Assembly (NCBI RefSeq): GCF_016461825.1
Contig: NZ_JAEMNU010000138.1
Coordinates: forward strand, 19,682-82,909
Length of the DNA stretch: 63,228 nt
Source of the DNA: Rugamonas violacea
GTDB taxonomy: Bacteria > Pseudomonadota > Gammaproteobacteria > Burkholderiales > Burkholderiaceae_D
Direction: 5' to 3'
A program made the translations under genes and the position numbers. Position 1 is the stretch's first letter. Each line of letters starts with the position of its first letter. The notes beneath the pieces were generated by a model, which saw only the letters and a list, made by a program, of their open reading frames with translations, did not search any database and was not told where the DNA came from. Of this stretch, positions 34,946 through 43,716 are shown in pieces.

Positions 34946-37900
34946 GTGCAAGAAAAACGCCGCCCGACCCTGCTCTCGATCCGCTCGCACTTCGTGCTGC
35001 TGGCGCTCGCCTGCGTGCTGCCGGCGCTGCTCGCCATCGGCGCGCTGGCGCAGCGCGCCCACCAGCGCGAGCTGTTCGACCTGATGCAGGACACCGGCCA
35101 GACCGCCCGCTCGGTGGCCGGCGCCATCGACCGCGAGCTGGCGCAGAGCCAAGGCGCCCTGCTCGCGCTGGCCGGCTCGCCCAGCCTGGCCGACGGCGAC
35201 CTGGGCGCCCTGCGGCGCCAGGCGCAGGCCCTGGTGGCCGAGCTGCCGGTCGCCTATTTTCTGCTGAGCAAGGCCGACGGCGAGCAGCTGATGCTGGTGA
35301 ACAAGGAAACCCTGCCGCCGCCCGCCGCCCTGTCGCCGGCCAGCAACGCCGCCCGGCTGGCGCCACTGTTCGCCGCGCCCCGGCCGGCGGCGGCGGCCCG
35401 ACTGACGCTGCACCAGGACGGCCTGCTCGCCCTCGACTTGACGGTGCGCCTGGCCGGCCGCGACGGCTACGCCCTGAGCGCCGTGTTCCAGCCGGGGCGC
35501 CTGGCCCGCATCCTCGACGACGAGCCGGTGGCGCCGGCGCTGAGCATCCTGCTGCTCGACGCCACCGGCGCCGCCGTGGCCCAGTCCGGCCCCGGCCCGG
35601 CCTGGACCGAACAGCCCGCCGCGCCCCAGCTGCGCGAAGACATGCGCTACGCCAGCGAAGGCCTGCTCGACACCCGCAGCGGCGACGGCACGGCGGTCTT
35701 CCTCGGCTTCCACCGCGCCGCGCTGAGCGGCGCCACCGTCGTCGTCAGCACGCCGCAGATGCGCGCCGACCAGGCGCTGCTGCAAATGCTCAAGCCGCTC
35801 GCCCTGCTGCTGGCGCTGCCGCTGCTGGCCGGCCTGACGCTGGCCTGGCTGCTGGCGCGCCGCATCGGCCGCGCCGTGCGCGCGCTGGCCGCGCCGGCCC
35901 AGGCGCTGGCCAGAGGCGCCCCGTTGGCCCTGGCCTCGACCGGCTGCCGCGAGACCGAGGTGGTGGCCGACGCCCTGCGCGCGCTGGAGACCGACCTGCT
36001 GCGCCACCGCCACCAGCTGGAAAGCCTGGTGCAGCAGCGCACCGCCGCGCTGGAACGCTCCAGCGCCCTGCTGGAAACCGTCTACGCCACCGCCCCGGTC
36101 GGCCTCAGCTATGTCGACCCGCAGCTGCGCGTGGTGCGCATCAACGACTATCTGGCGGCGGTCAACGGCCGCCCGGTCGAGGAGCACCTGGGCAAGCCGA
36201 TCGCCGACATGATCGCCGACCCCGAGGCGCGCCGCGCCGTGCTGGAGCACTACCGCCAGGTGATCCAGAGCGGCCGGCCGCTGACCGGCATCGCCCTGAG
36301 CGGCACCGCGCCCGGCTCGCCCAACCAGCTGTGCCACTGGGTGCTGAGCTACTACCCGCAGTTCGGGCCGGACGGCGTGCTGCGCGCCATCAGCGCCCTG
36401 CTGCAGGACATCACCACGCAGAAAAACACCGAGGCCCAGCTGCGCCAGTCGAAGCAGTTGTTCAAATCGGTGGTGGAGAACATGCCGGCGATGTTGTTCG
36501 TCAAGCGCGCCGACGACCTGCGCTACGAAATGTTCAACCGCCACGGCGAGCTGCTGCTCGGGCGCAACCGCGAGGAGTTGCTCGGCAAGACCGACGACGA
36601 GTTGTTCCCGCCCGCCCAGGCCGCCGCCTTCGCCGCCGCCGACCGCCACGTGCTGGCCACGCGCCAGGTCAGCGAGACCGAGCAGGAGCAGGTCAGCACC
36701 GCCAGCGGCGAGCTGCGCCTGCTGACCACGCGCAAGGTGGCGCTGCGCGACGAGCAGGGCCGCGCCACCCACATGCTGGGCATCGCCATCGACGTCACCG
36801 AGCGCATGCAGGCCGAGCAGAACCTGCGCGCCACCACCGAGCGGCTGGCGCGCAGCGAACACTTCATCCGCACCATCACCGACAACCTGCCCGGCATGGT
36901 CGCCTACTGGGACGCCGCGCTGCGCTGCCGCTTCGCCAACCGCTACTTCCTCGACTGGCACGGCAGCGACGCCGAACGCATCGACGGCGCCACCATGCCG
37001 GACGTGCTCGGCGCCGCCGCCTTCGACCAGCAGCGCCACTACGTCGAGGGCGCGCTGGACGGCCGGCCGCAGGGCTATGCCGGCGAGCTCAGCTGGCCCT
37101 CCGGCGACACCAGCCACACCTGGACCAATTTGATCCCCGACTTCGACCAGGCCGGCGTGGTGCGCGGCATCTTCGTGCTGGTGGCCGACGTCAGCGCGCT
37201 CAAGGAGAGCCAGTTGCACCTGCAGGAGCTGAACGACGAGCTGGTGCTGGCGCGCGACCGCGCCGAGGCGGCCAGCCGGGCCAAGAGCGAGTTTGTCGCC
37301 AACATGAGCCACGAGATCCGCACGCCGATGAACGCCATCGTCGGCCTGACCAGGCTGCTCGGCGAAACGGTGCAGGGCGTGCACGCCCAGGGCCACCTCG
37401 ACAAGATCGAGCAGGCCACCCACGCCCTGCTCGACCTGGTCAACGACGTCTTCGACGTCTCGCGCATCGAGGCCGGCCAAATGGCGCTGACCCAGGCCCC
37501 GTTCGCCCTCGACGAGCTGCTCGACGGCGTCGCCACGCGCTTCGCCGACGAGGCCTGGGCCAAGGGCGTCGAGCCGGTGTTCGCCATCGCGCCGGGCGTG
37601 CCGGCCATGCTGCTGGGCGACGCCGCGCGGCTGCAACAGGTGCTGCTCAAGCTGTTCGGCAACGCCATCAAGTTCACCGCCGCCGGCGAAGTGGTGCTGA
37701 CGGTGCGCCCGGCGCGGCGCGGTTGCGCTTCCGGCCGTGGCCATGACGCCGGCCTTGGCAGCGCCGGGCGGGCGGGCGACAGCGAGCACAGCGACGACAA
37801 CGAGCGCAGCAGCGGCATCGACAGCGACATCGACATCGAGGATGGCGGCATCGCCCTCGAATTCCTCGTGCGCGACACCGGCATCGGCATCCCGGCCGAT

Positions 37901-39622
37901 CAACAGCAGCACATCTTCGAGGCCTTCTACCAGGGCGATGGCAGCAGCAGCCGGCGCTACGGCGGCACCGGCCTCGGCCTGGCGATCGGCCGCCGTCTGG
38001 CCGACCTGATGGGCGGCGCCATCGAGGTGCGCAGCGAGCCCGGCCAAGGTGCCGAGTTCCGCTTCACTTGCACGCTGGGCCGCGTCGCGGCGGCCGCGCC
38101 GGCGCCGGCCATCCCGCCGCTGGCCGTGCTGGTGGTCGACGACAACGCCAGTGTCCGCGCCGCGCTCGGCGACATCTGCGTCCGCTTCGGCTGGCGCGCC
38201 AGCTGCGCCGCCGACGGCGCCGCCGCGCTCGAACTGTTGCGTGGCCCGGCGCGCTTCGACCTGCTGCTGCTCGGCCGGGCCTGGACCGGCCTGGACGGCG
38301 CCGCCACGCCGGCGCTGCCGCCGGTGCTATGGCTGGCGGCCGGCGCCGCCGCCGGTTCCGCCGATTCCGCCGGTTCCGCCGCCGCCACCGGCCTGACACC
38401 GGCCGGCGTGCTGCGCAAGCCGGTCACCCCCGGCCGGCTGCTGGCGGCGGTGGCGGCCCTGCGCGGCGCGGCGCCCGCACCGGCGCCCGAGGCGCGCCCG
38501 CGCACGCCGCTGGCCGGCCGCCTTACCGGCCTGCGCATCCTGCTGGTCGAGGACAACGAAATCAACCAGGAGGTGGCCCAGTTCATCCTGCACCATGCCG
38601 GCGCCAGCGTCGATATCGCCGCCAACGGCGAGCGCGCCGTCGCCCTGCTGCGCGCCGACCCGCAGTGTTACGACGCCGTGCTGATGGACATTCAGATGCC
38701 GGTGATGAACGGCTACGAGGCGGCTGCAGCGATCCGTCAGCTGGGCCTGGCGGACCTGCCGCTGATCGCCATGACCGCCAACGTGATGGACGAGGACCGC
38801 GCCCGCGCCATCGCCGCCGGCATGGACGCGCACCTGCCCAAGCCGATCGACGCCGAGCATTTGGTGGCCACGCTGGCCCGCCTGACGCGGTCGGCGGCAC
38901 CACGGGTAGCGACGGCGACGGCGACGACGGCAGCGGCAGCGGCAGCAGCGGCAGTGGCAAGCGCGACGGCGATGGCGCAACGCGCCGCCACGCCGCTGAC
39001 GGCGGCAACCTCCAGCGCGGTGCCGCCGGCGCTGGCGCCGGCCGGCATCGACCTGGCGCCGGCCCTGCAAAGGATGGGCGGCGACCATGCCGCATTGTCG
39101 GCCCTACTCAAACGCTTCGCCGCCAGCAACGGCGACACCGTCGGCGCCCTGCGCGCGCTGTTGGTCGAGGCGCACCGCGACGAGGCCAAACAACAACTGC
39201 ATCGACTGCGCGGCGTGGCCGCCAACCTGGGCGCGGCCGACGTCGCCCGCCACTGCGCCCAGGCAGAGGCGGCGCTGGCGCCGAGCGGCACCGCCGCCGC
39301 CCTGGAGACGGCGCTCTGCGCCTTGGAAGCGGCGCTGGCGGTGGTGCGCGCCAGCGCCCACGCCCTGCCCGCGCCGGCGAGCACGGCATTGCCCGCGGTC
39401 ACGGACAGTGACGCCATCCCATTGAAGCTAGCGCTAGCGGAATTCCAGACTTTGCTTCAAAATAACAACCTACATGCGCTGGCGCGCTTCCACGCCCTGC
39501 GTCCGGCGCTGGTGGCGCAACATTACGATGGCAACGCCCTGGCCGCCGCCCTCGAGACACTGGACTTCCCGCGCGCCCACCAACTGGTGGACGAGCTGTT
39601 GCAGCGAAAGGACTGGGCATGA
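34946..39622 (+). CDS. large hybrid histidine kinase (PAS x3, HisKA, HATPase, two REC, HPt)
   Basis: A 1558-residue inner-membrane kinase. Order: transmembrane helix (about 10-35), periplasmic domain, second helix (about 280-305) with a HAMP-like linker, three PAS domains (about 365-490, 495-615, 630-760), HisKA with MSHEIRTP (H about 789), HATPase with an acidic insert rich in Ser, Asp and Glu (about 930-970), first REC (about 1065-1170), second REC (about 1195-1310), and an HPt domain with LHRLRG (H about 1419). The second REC is intact (VLMDIQMP, D about 1248). In the first REC the acceptor reads LLLLGRAW, Gly instead of Asp (about 1110). GTG 34946 follows AGGGG by 8 nt. It overlaps the response regulator by 4 nt. 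Confidence 0.88.
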   Translation: MQEKRRPTLLSIRSHFVLLALACVLPALLAIGALAQRAHQRELFDLMQDTGQTARSVAGAIDRELAQSQGALLALAGSPSLADGDLGALRRQAQALVAELPVAYFLLSKADGEQLMLVNKETLPPPAALSPASNAARLAPLFAAPRPAAAARLTLHQDGLLALDLTVRLAGRDGYALSAVFQPGRLARILDDEPVAPALSILLLDATGAAVAQSGPGPAWTEQPAAPQLREDMRYASEGLLDTRSGDGTAVFLGFHRAALSGATVVVSTPQMRADQALLQMLKPLALLLALPLLAGLTLAWLLARRIGRAVRALAAPAQALARGAPLALASTGCRETEVVADALRALETDLLRHRHQLESLVQQRTAALERSSALLETVYATAPVGLSYVDPQLRVVRINDYLAAVNGRPVEEHLGKPIADMIADPEARRAVLEHYRQVIQSGRPLTGIALSGTAPGSPNQLCHWVLSYYPQFGPDGVLRAISALLQDITTQKNTEAQLRQSKQLFKSVVENMPAMLFVKRADDLRYEMFNRHGELLLGRNREELLGKTDDELFPPAQAAAFAAADRHVLATRQVSETEQEQVSTASGELRLLTTRKVALRDEQGRATHMLGIAIDVTERMQAEQNLRATTERLARSEHFIRTITDNLPGMVAYWDAALRCRFANRYFLDWHGSDAERIDGATMPDVLGAAAFDQQRHYVEGALDGRPQGYAGELSWPSGDTSHTWTNLIPDFDQAGVVRGIFVLVADVSALKESQLHLQELNDELVLARDRAEAASRAKSEFVANMSHEIRTPMNAIVGLTRLLGETVQGVHAQGHLDKIEQATHALLDLVNDVFDVSRIEAGQMALTQAPFALDELLDGVATRFADEAWAKGVEPVFAIAPGVPAMLLGDAARLQQVLLKLFGNAIKFTAAGEVVLTVRPARRGCASGRGHDAGLGSAGRAGDSEHSDDNERSSGIDSDIDIEDGGIALEFLVRDTGIGIPADQQQHIFEAFYQGDGSSSRRYGGTGLGLAIGRRLADLMGGAIEVRSEPGQGAEFRFTCTLGRVAAAAPAPAIPPLAVLVVDDNASVRAALGDICVRFGWRASCAADGAAALELLRGPARFDLLLLGRAWTGLDGAATPALPPVLWLAAGAAAGSADSAGSAAATGLTPAGVLRKPVTPGRLLAAVAALRGAAPAPAPEARPRTPLAGRLTGLRILLVEDNEINQEVAQFILHHAGASVDIAANGERAVALLRADPQCYDAVLMDIQMPVMNGYEAAAAIRQLGLADLPLIAMTANVMDEDRARAIAAGMDAHLPKPIDAEHLVATLARLTRSAAPRVATATATTAAAAAAAAVASATAMAQRAATPLTAATSSAVPPALAPAGIDLAPALQRMGGDHAALSALLKRFAASNGDTVGALRALLVEAHRDEAKQQLHRLRGVAANLGAADVARHCAQAEAALAPSGTAAALETALCALEAALAVVRASAHALPAPASTALPAVTDSDAIPLKLALAEFQTLLQNNNLHALARFHALRPALVAQHYDGNALAAALETLDFPRAHQLVDELLQRKDWA

Positions 39623-40542
39623 GCTGGACCAACCTGGCCACCAACGGACGCATCCTGGTGGTCGACGACGCGATGGAGAACATCCAGATCCTACACCAGG
39701 CCTTGCGCGGCGAGCACGACGTGTTGTTCGCGCTGAGCGGTGAAAAAGCGCTCGAATTGGCCCACCAGCAGCTCCCCGACCTGATCCTGCTCGACGCCAT
39801 GATGCCCGGCATGGACGGCTACGCGGTCTGCGCCGCCCTGCAGGAGTCGGCCGCGACGCACGACATCCCGGTCATCTTCGTCACCGCCCTGAGCCAGCCG
39901 GAGGACGAGACGCGCGCGCTGGAGGCGGGCGCGGTCGACTTCATCAGCAAGCCGTTCAACATCGCCGTGGTGCGCGCCCGCGTGCGCACCCAGCTGACCG
40001 TCAAGCGCCAGGCCGACGCGCTGCGCGAGCTGACCTTGACCGATGCGCTGACCGGCGTGGCCAACCGGCGCAGCTTCAACGACACGCTGGAGAACGAATG
40101 GCGCCGCTGTGCCCGCTCCGGCGCGGCGCTGGCGCTGATCATGATCGACATCGACCACTTCAAGCGCTACAACGACCTGTACGGCCACCAGGCGGGCGAC
40201 CTCTGCCTGCAGCAGGTGTGCGACGCCATGCGCCGCTGCGCCAGCCGGCCGCAGGACCTGCTGGCGCGCTTCGGCGGCGAGGAGTTCATCTTGTTGTTGC
40301 CGGAGGAGGAGTTGACCGGCGCCAGCGCGGTGGCGCAGCGCCTGCTCGACGAGGTGACGGCCGCCGCCCTGCCCCACGCCGCCTCGCCGACCGGCGCGCT
40401 GGTCAGCGTCAGCATGGGCGTGGCGGCGACGCGGCCGCGCGCCGGCAACGACACCAGCGGCCTGATCCGCACCGCCGACGCGCTGCTGTACCGCGCCAAG
40501 CACACCGGCCGCAACCGCTTTTGCGCCAGCGGCCACGACTGA
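39619..40542 (+). CDS. response regulator with diguanylate cyclase output
   Basis: A 307-residue REC-GGDEF protein. The receiver has VVDD, the acceptor D59 in ILLDAMMPGMDG, and the conserved Lys in ISKPF. The cyclase domain carries GGEEF at 219-223 and an inhibitory I-site RPQD at 210-213, five residues upstream, so it should be active and product-inhibited. ATG overlaps the kinase stop by 4 nt, making it the likely target of that kinase. It would make c-di-GMP, which the MshEN domains of the two pilus ATPases in this window could sense (inference). The stop codon lies inside a 29-bp tandem repeat. Confidence 0.93.
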   Translation: MSWTNLATNGRILVVDDAMENIQILHQALRGEHDVLFALSGEKALELAHQQLPDLILLDAMMPGMDGYAVCAALQESAATHDIPVIFVTALSQPEDETRALEAGAVDFISKPFNIAVVRARVRTQLTVKRQADALRELTLTDALTGVANRRSFNDTLENEWRRCARSGAALALIMIDIDHFKRYNDLYGHQAGDLCLQQVCDAMRRCASRPQDLLARFGGEEFILLLPEEELTGASAVAQRLLDEVTAAALPHAASPTGALVSVSMGVAATRPRAGNDTSGLIRTADALLYRAKHTGRNRFCASGHD

Positions 40543-40646
40543 GCACCGGCCGCGCCGGGGGCCGCGACTGAGCGCCGCCTGCGCCAGCGGCCACGACTGA
40601 GCACCGGCTGCGCCGGCGGCCACGACTGAGCGCCGCCTGCGCCAGC
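40531..40646. repeat. four tandem copies of a 29-bp unit spanning the cyclase stop codon
   Basis: The unit GGCCACGACTGAGC-RCCGSCTGCGCCRGC is repeated at 40531, 40560, 40589 and 40618 without spacers, with few substitutions. Copies alternate between ACCGGC and GCCGCC in the middle, as if a two-unit block had been duplicated. The first copy contains the last three codons and TGA of the cyclase gene. The unit length is not a multiple of three, so copy change would not extend the protein. Confidence 0.85.
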
Positions 40647-40651
40647 GGCGC

Positions 40652-40725
40652 CAAAACCACCCAGCGGCAACTGCCGGGGTCGGACCCTCGGGGTCCGACC
40701 CCAGTCTCAGCCGCTGGGGTTTCTC
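40652..40725. terminator. long palindrome between converging genes, likely bidirectional terminator/REP
   Basis: A perfect 12-bp stem (GGGGTCGGACCC at 40676-40687 with its complement at 40691-40702, loop TCG) is nested in an outer imperfect stem (CAGCGGC with GCCGCTG, plus AAACCACC with GGGGTTTC). It sits between the rightward cyclase and the leftward MaoC gene. The GGGGTCGGACC palindrome resembles repeats common in Oxalobacteraceae intergenic DNA. There is no long T tract. Confidence 0.6.
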
Positions 40726-40743
40726 GCCGCCGCCGCTTACGCC

Positions 40744-41196
40744 TCAGTAGCGCCGCATCAGGAATTCGGCCACGCAGACCGGCTTGGCGCCGCCCTCGCG
40801 CTCGATCACCACGCCCCACTCGACCTGCGCGCCGCCCTCGATGTCCTCGATGGCCTGGATCGTCAGGCGCGCCCGCAGCCGGCTGCCGACCGGCACCGGG
40901 GCCGGGAAGCGCACCTTGTTGAGGCCGTAGTTGATGCCCATCTTCATGTCCGCCAGGTGCAGCGCGTTGACCAACATGCTGGGCACCAGCGCCAGCGTCA
41001 TGAAGCCGTGCGCCACCGTGCCGCCGAACGGCGACTCGCGCGCCGCCCGCTCGGCGTCGACGTGGATCCATTGATGGTCGCCGCTGGCCTCGGCGAACAG
41101 GTCGACGCGCTGCTGGCTGATCTCCACCCAGTCGGACACGGCCACCTCCTGCCCGACCAGGGCCTTCATCGCCTCCAGCGTGGCCAGCTCACGCAT
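40744..41196 (-). CDS. MaoC-family enoyl-CoA hydratase
   Basis: A 150-residue hot-dog-fold hydratase. FAEASGDHQWIHVD carries the catalytic Asp and His of the R-specific hydratase motif, followed by GGTVAHGFMTLALV. It would hydrate trans-2-enoyl-CoA made by the acyl-CoA dehydrogenases encoded upstream. The start overlaps the preceding dehydrogenase by 8 nt. It is the last gene of the minus-strand operon. Confidence 0.9.
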   Translation of the reverse strand: MRELATLEAMKALVGQEVAVSDWVEISQQRVDLFAEASGDHQWIHVDAERAARESPFGGTVAHGFMTLALVPSMLVNALHLADMKMGINYGLNKVRFPAPVPVGSRLRARLTIQAIEDIEGGAQVEWGVVIEREGGAKPVCVAEFLMRRY

Positions 41197-42328
41197 AACG
41201 GGCGAAGCCGGGCTGGGCGATGAAGCGCTCCAGATGGTGGTCGGCGTCGCCCAAGGTCAGCGCTATCATGCTCAGGCGCTTGAAGTGGTGGGCCGCCGGC
41301 AGTTCGTCGGTGACGCCCATGCCGCCGTGCAGTTGCACCGCCTGCTGGCCGACGAAGGTGGCCGCCTGGCCGACGCGCACCTTGGCCGCCGAGACCACGC
41401 GGCGGCGCTCCTCGGCGTCGCCCGAATCGACCTTGACGGCGGCCAGCATGGCCATCGAACGGGCCTGTTCGAGGTGGATGAACATGTCGGCCATGCGGTG
41501 CTGCAGCGCCTGGAACTTGCCGATCGGCGCGCCGAACTGCGCCCGCGTCTTCAGGTATTCCAGCGTGGCGGCGAAGATCGCGTCCATCGCGCCGACCGCC
41601 TCGGCGCACAACAAGGTGGCGCCGTAGTCGGCCGCCGCGTCGAGGATGTCCCAGCCGGCGCCGGCCGCGCCCAGCAAGGCCGAGGCCGGCACGCCGACCC
41701 GGTTCAGCGTGACCGTGGCGGCGCGCTGGCCGTCGATGGTGCGGTAGTCGCGCACGCTGACGCCGGCGCTGCCGGCCGGCAGCAGGAACAGCGAGATGCC
41801 GTCCGTGTCGCGCTGGGCGCCGGCGCTGCGCGCGGAGACGATCAGCGCGCCGGCCTGGCCGCCGTGGACGACCACGGTTTTCGTGCCGTCGAGCACGAAG
41901 CCGGCGTCGCCGGCCGTGGCCAGCGTCTTGATGTCGTGCAGGTCGTGGCGCGCCTGCTGTTCGCCCAGCGCGCAGGCCAGCTTGAGCTCGCCGCTGGCGA
42001 CCTGTTGCAGCGCCGCCTCGTGGCCGCCGGCCAGGCTCAGGAAGCGCGCCCCCAGCACCGTGGCCAGGTAGGGCTCGACCACCAGGCCGCGCCCCAGCTC
42101 CTGCATCACCAGCAGCAGGTCGACCGCCGTGCCGTCGAAGCCGCCTTGCGCCTCGGCCACCGGCAAGGCCGTCATGCCCAGTTCGCTCAAGGTGGCCCAG
42201 GCCGCGTCGGACACGCCGGCCGGCGAATGGATGATCCGCTGGCGCGCGGCGAAGCCGTAGTCCTTGTCGACCCAGCGGCGCAGGGCGTCGGCGAATTGCT
42301 TCTGTTCTTCTTTGAAAGTAAAGTCCAT
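41189..42328 (-). CDS. acyl-CoA dehydrogenase, small-subunit type (PimD-like)
   Basis: A 379-residue FAD acyl-CoA dehydrogenase family member. RAQFGAPIGKFQALQHRMADM and QLHGGMGVTDELPAAHH are the family segments. The usual catalytic Glu segment is not conserved at the C-terminus. Such proteins typically pair with a larger partner to form an alpha2beta2 enzyme, as with the FadE pairs of cholesterol catabolism. The partner would be the gene 10 bp upstream. Confidence 0.86.
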   Translation of the reverse strand: MDFTFKEEQKQFADALRRWVDKDYGFAARQRIIHSPAGVSDAAWATLSELGMTALPVAEAQGGFDGTAVDLLLVMQELGRGLVVEPYLATVLGARFLSLAGGHEAALQQVASGELKLACALGEQQARHDLHDIKTLATAGDAGFVLDGTKTVVVHGGQAGALIVSARSAGAQRDTDGISLFLLPAGSAGVSVRDYRTIDGQRAATVTLNRVGVPASALLGAAGAGWDILDAAADYGATLLCAEAVGAMDAIFAATLEYLKTRAQFGAPIGKFQALQHRMADMFIHLEQARSMAMLAAVKVDSGDAEERRRVVSAAKVRVGQAATFVGQQAVQLHGGMGVTDELPAAHHFKRLSMIALTLGDADHHLERFIAQPGFARYA

Positions 42329-42338
42329 GCCTGTCCCC

Positions 42339-43529
42339 TCACAGACCCAGAATCATCTGGGTAATGATGTTTTTCTGAATCTCGTTGGAGCCGCCGTAGA
42401 TCGACGTCTTGCGGAAATTGAAGTAGTAGCCGGCCAGCGGCGCGGCGGCGTCGTCGCCGCTCAGGGCGTGCTCGGCGCTGCCGTCGAGATAGGCGGTGTC
42501 GAAGGGCAGCGCGTTCGGTCCCAGCGCCTCGACCATCAACTCGGTCAACCATTGCTGGATCTCCGAACCGCGCACCTTCAGCATCGACGCCTCCGGGCCC
42601 GGCGCGTGCGCGTCCTGCGTGATGACGCGCAGCACCGTGGTCTCCAGCGCCATCAGCTCGATCTCCAGATTGGCCACCTTGGCGGCGAACAGCGGGTCCT
42701 GCAGCAGCGGCTTGCCGTGCTTCAGATGCTCGGTCGCCACCTTCTTGAGGAACAGCAGTTCGCGCTTGGAGCGGCCCACCGCCGCGATGCCGGTGCGCTC
42801 GTGGCCCAGCAGGTATTTGGCGTAGGTCCAGCCCTTGTTTTCCTTGCCGACCAGGTTCTCCACGGGCACCTTGACGTTGTCGAAGAAGACCTCGTTGACC
42901 TCGTGGTCCTCGTCGAGCATGATGATCGGCCGCACGGTGATGCCCGGCGTCTTCATATCGATCAGCAGGAAGGAAATGCCCTCCTGCTTGCGCACGCTGC
43001 CGTCGGTGCGCACCAGGCAAAAGATCATGTCGGCGTGCTGGCCCAGCGTGGTCCAGGTCTTTTGGCCGTTGACGATGTAATGCTCGCCGACGCGCTCGGC
43101 GGTGGTCTTCAGCGACGCCAGGTCGGAGCCGGCGCCCGGTTCCGAATAACCCTGGCACCACCAGTCCTCGCAGCTCAGGATGCGCGGCAGGTAGTAGGCT
43201 TTCTGCGCCTCGTTGGCGAAGGCCATGATGACCGGCGCCACCATGTTGACGCCGAACGGCAGGATCGGCGGCGTGCCGGCGCGGGCGCACTCCTCTTCCC
43301 AGATGTGGCGCCGGGTGGCGTTCCAGCCCGGGCCGCCGTGTTCGACCGGCCAGGCCGGCGCGGCCCAACCCTGTTTGGCGACGATGCGGTGCCAGCGCAC
43401 ATAGTCGTCCTTTTGCAGGCGCAGGTGCATGCGCACCTTGTGCTGCAGATCGCCGGGCAGATTGGCGTCGAGGAAGGCGCGCACCGTGTCGCGGAAGGCC
43501 AGATCCTCGGCCGTATAGTTCAAATCCAT
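42339..43529 (-). CDS. acyl-CoA dehydrogenase, large-subunit type (PimC-like)
   Basis: A 396-residue FAD acyl-CoA dehydrogenase. GYSEPGAGSDLASLKT is the flavin motif, NGQKTWTTLGQHAD the next strand, and the C-terminus reads SIYGGSNEIQKNI, with Gly in place of the usual catalytic Glu. This form is typical of the large subunit of heteromeric dehydrogenases acting on branched, aromatic or steroid side-chain substrates. AAGGAG precedes the ATG. It leads an operon with the PimD-like and MaoC genes and has a palindromic operator upstream. Confidence 0.87.
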   Translation of the reverse strand: MDLNYTAEDLAFRDTVRAFLDANLPGDLQHKVRMHLRLQKDDYVRWHRIVAKQGWAAPAWPVEHGGPGWNATRRHIWEEECARAGTPPILPFGVNMVAPVIMAFANEAQKAYYLPRILSCEDWWCQGYSEPGAGSDLASLKTTAERVGEHYIVNGQKTWTTLGQHADMIFCLVRTDGSVRKQEGISFLLIDMKTPGITVRPIIMLDEDHEVNEVFFDNVKVPVENLVGKENKGWTYAKYLLGHERTGIAAVGRSKRELLFLKKVATEHLKHGKPLLQDPLFAAKVANLEIELMALETTVLRVITQDAHAPGPEASMLKVRGSEIQQWLTELMVEALGPNALPFDTAYLDGSAEHALSGDDAAAPLAGYYFNFRKTSIYGGSNEIQKNIITQMILGL

Positions 43530-43558
43530 GCTGTCTCCTTATTTTTCTCGGCATAAAA

Positions 43559-43585
43559 AAGCACGACCGTTCAAAATAAATTGTA
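43559..43585 (-). promoter_or_regulatory. operator and -10 box before the acyl-CoA dehydrogenase operon
   Basis: AAGCACGACCGTTCAA at 43559-43574 carries the same ACG-NN-CGT core and flanking G/C as the palindrome at 32268-32283. On the minus strand TACAAT (43585-43580) lies immediately upstream, so a bound repressor would block the start of transcription. Confidence 0.55.
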
Positions 43586-43716
43586 CCGCATAAAGTCGCA
43601 CCGTTCGCGGCATTTTTTCCCTCCGTGCATAGATGCCCCTATGCCATGGCAATGTGCTACGGTATGATATTACTATCAAATTGACAATCAATTTCACCGG
43701 GCCAAACGGAGGATCT

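Noticed and set aside
40531..40646. CRISPR array
   Set aside because: The 29-bp units are directly abutting with no spacers, and no cas genes are present.
43681..43686. TTGACA before the lipoprotein gene as a -35 box
   Set aside because: It lies 31 bases before the ATG, leaving no room for a -10 box; nothing TATAAT-like follows at 16-18 bp. TATGAT at 43663 is more likely but lacks a -35.
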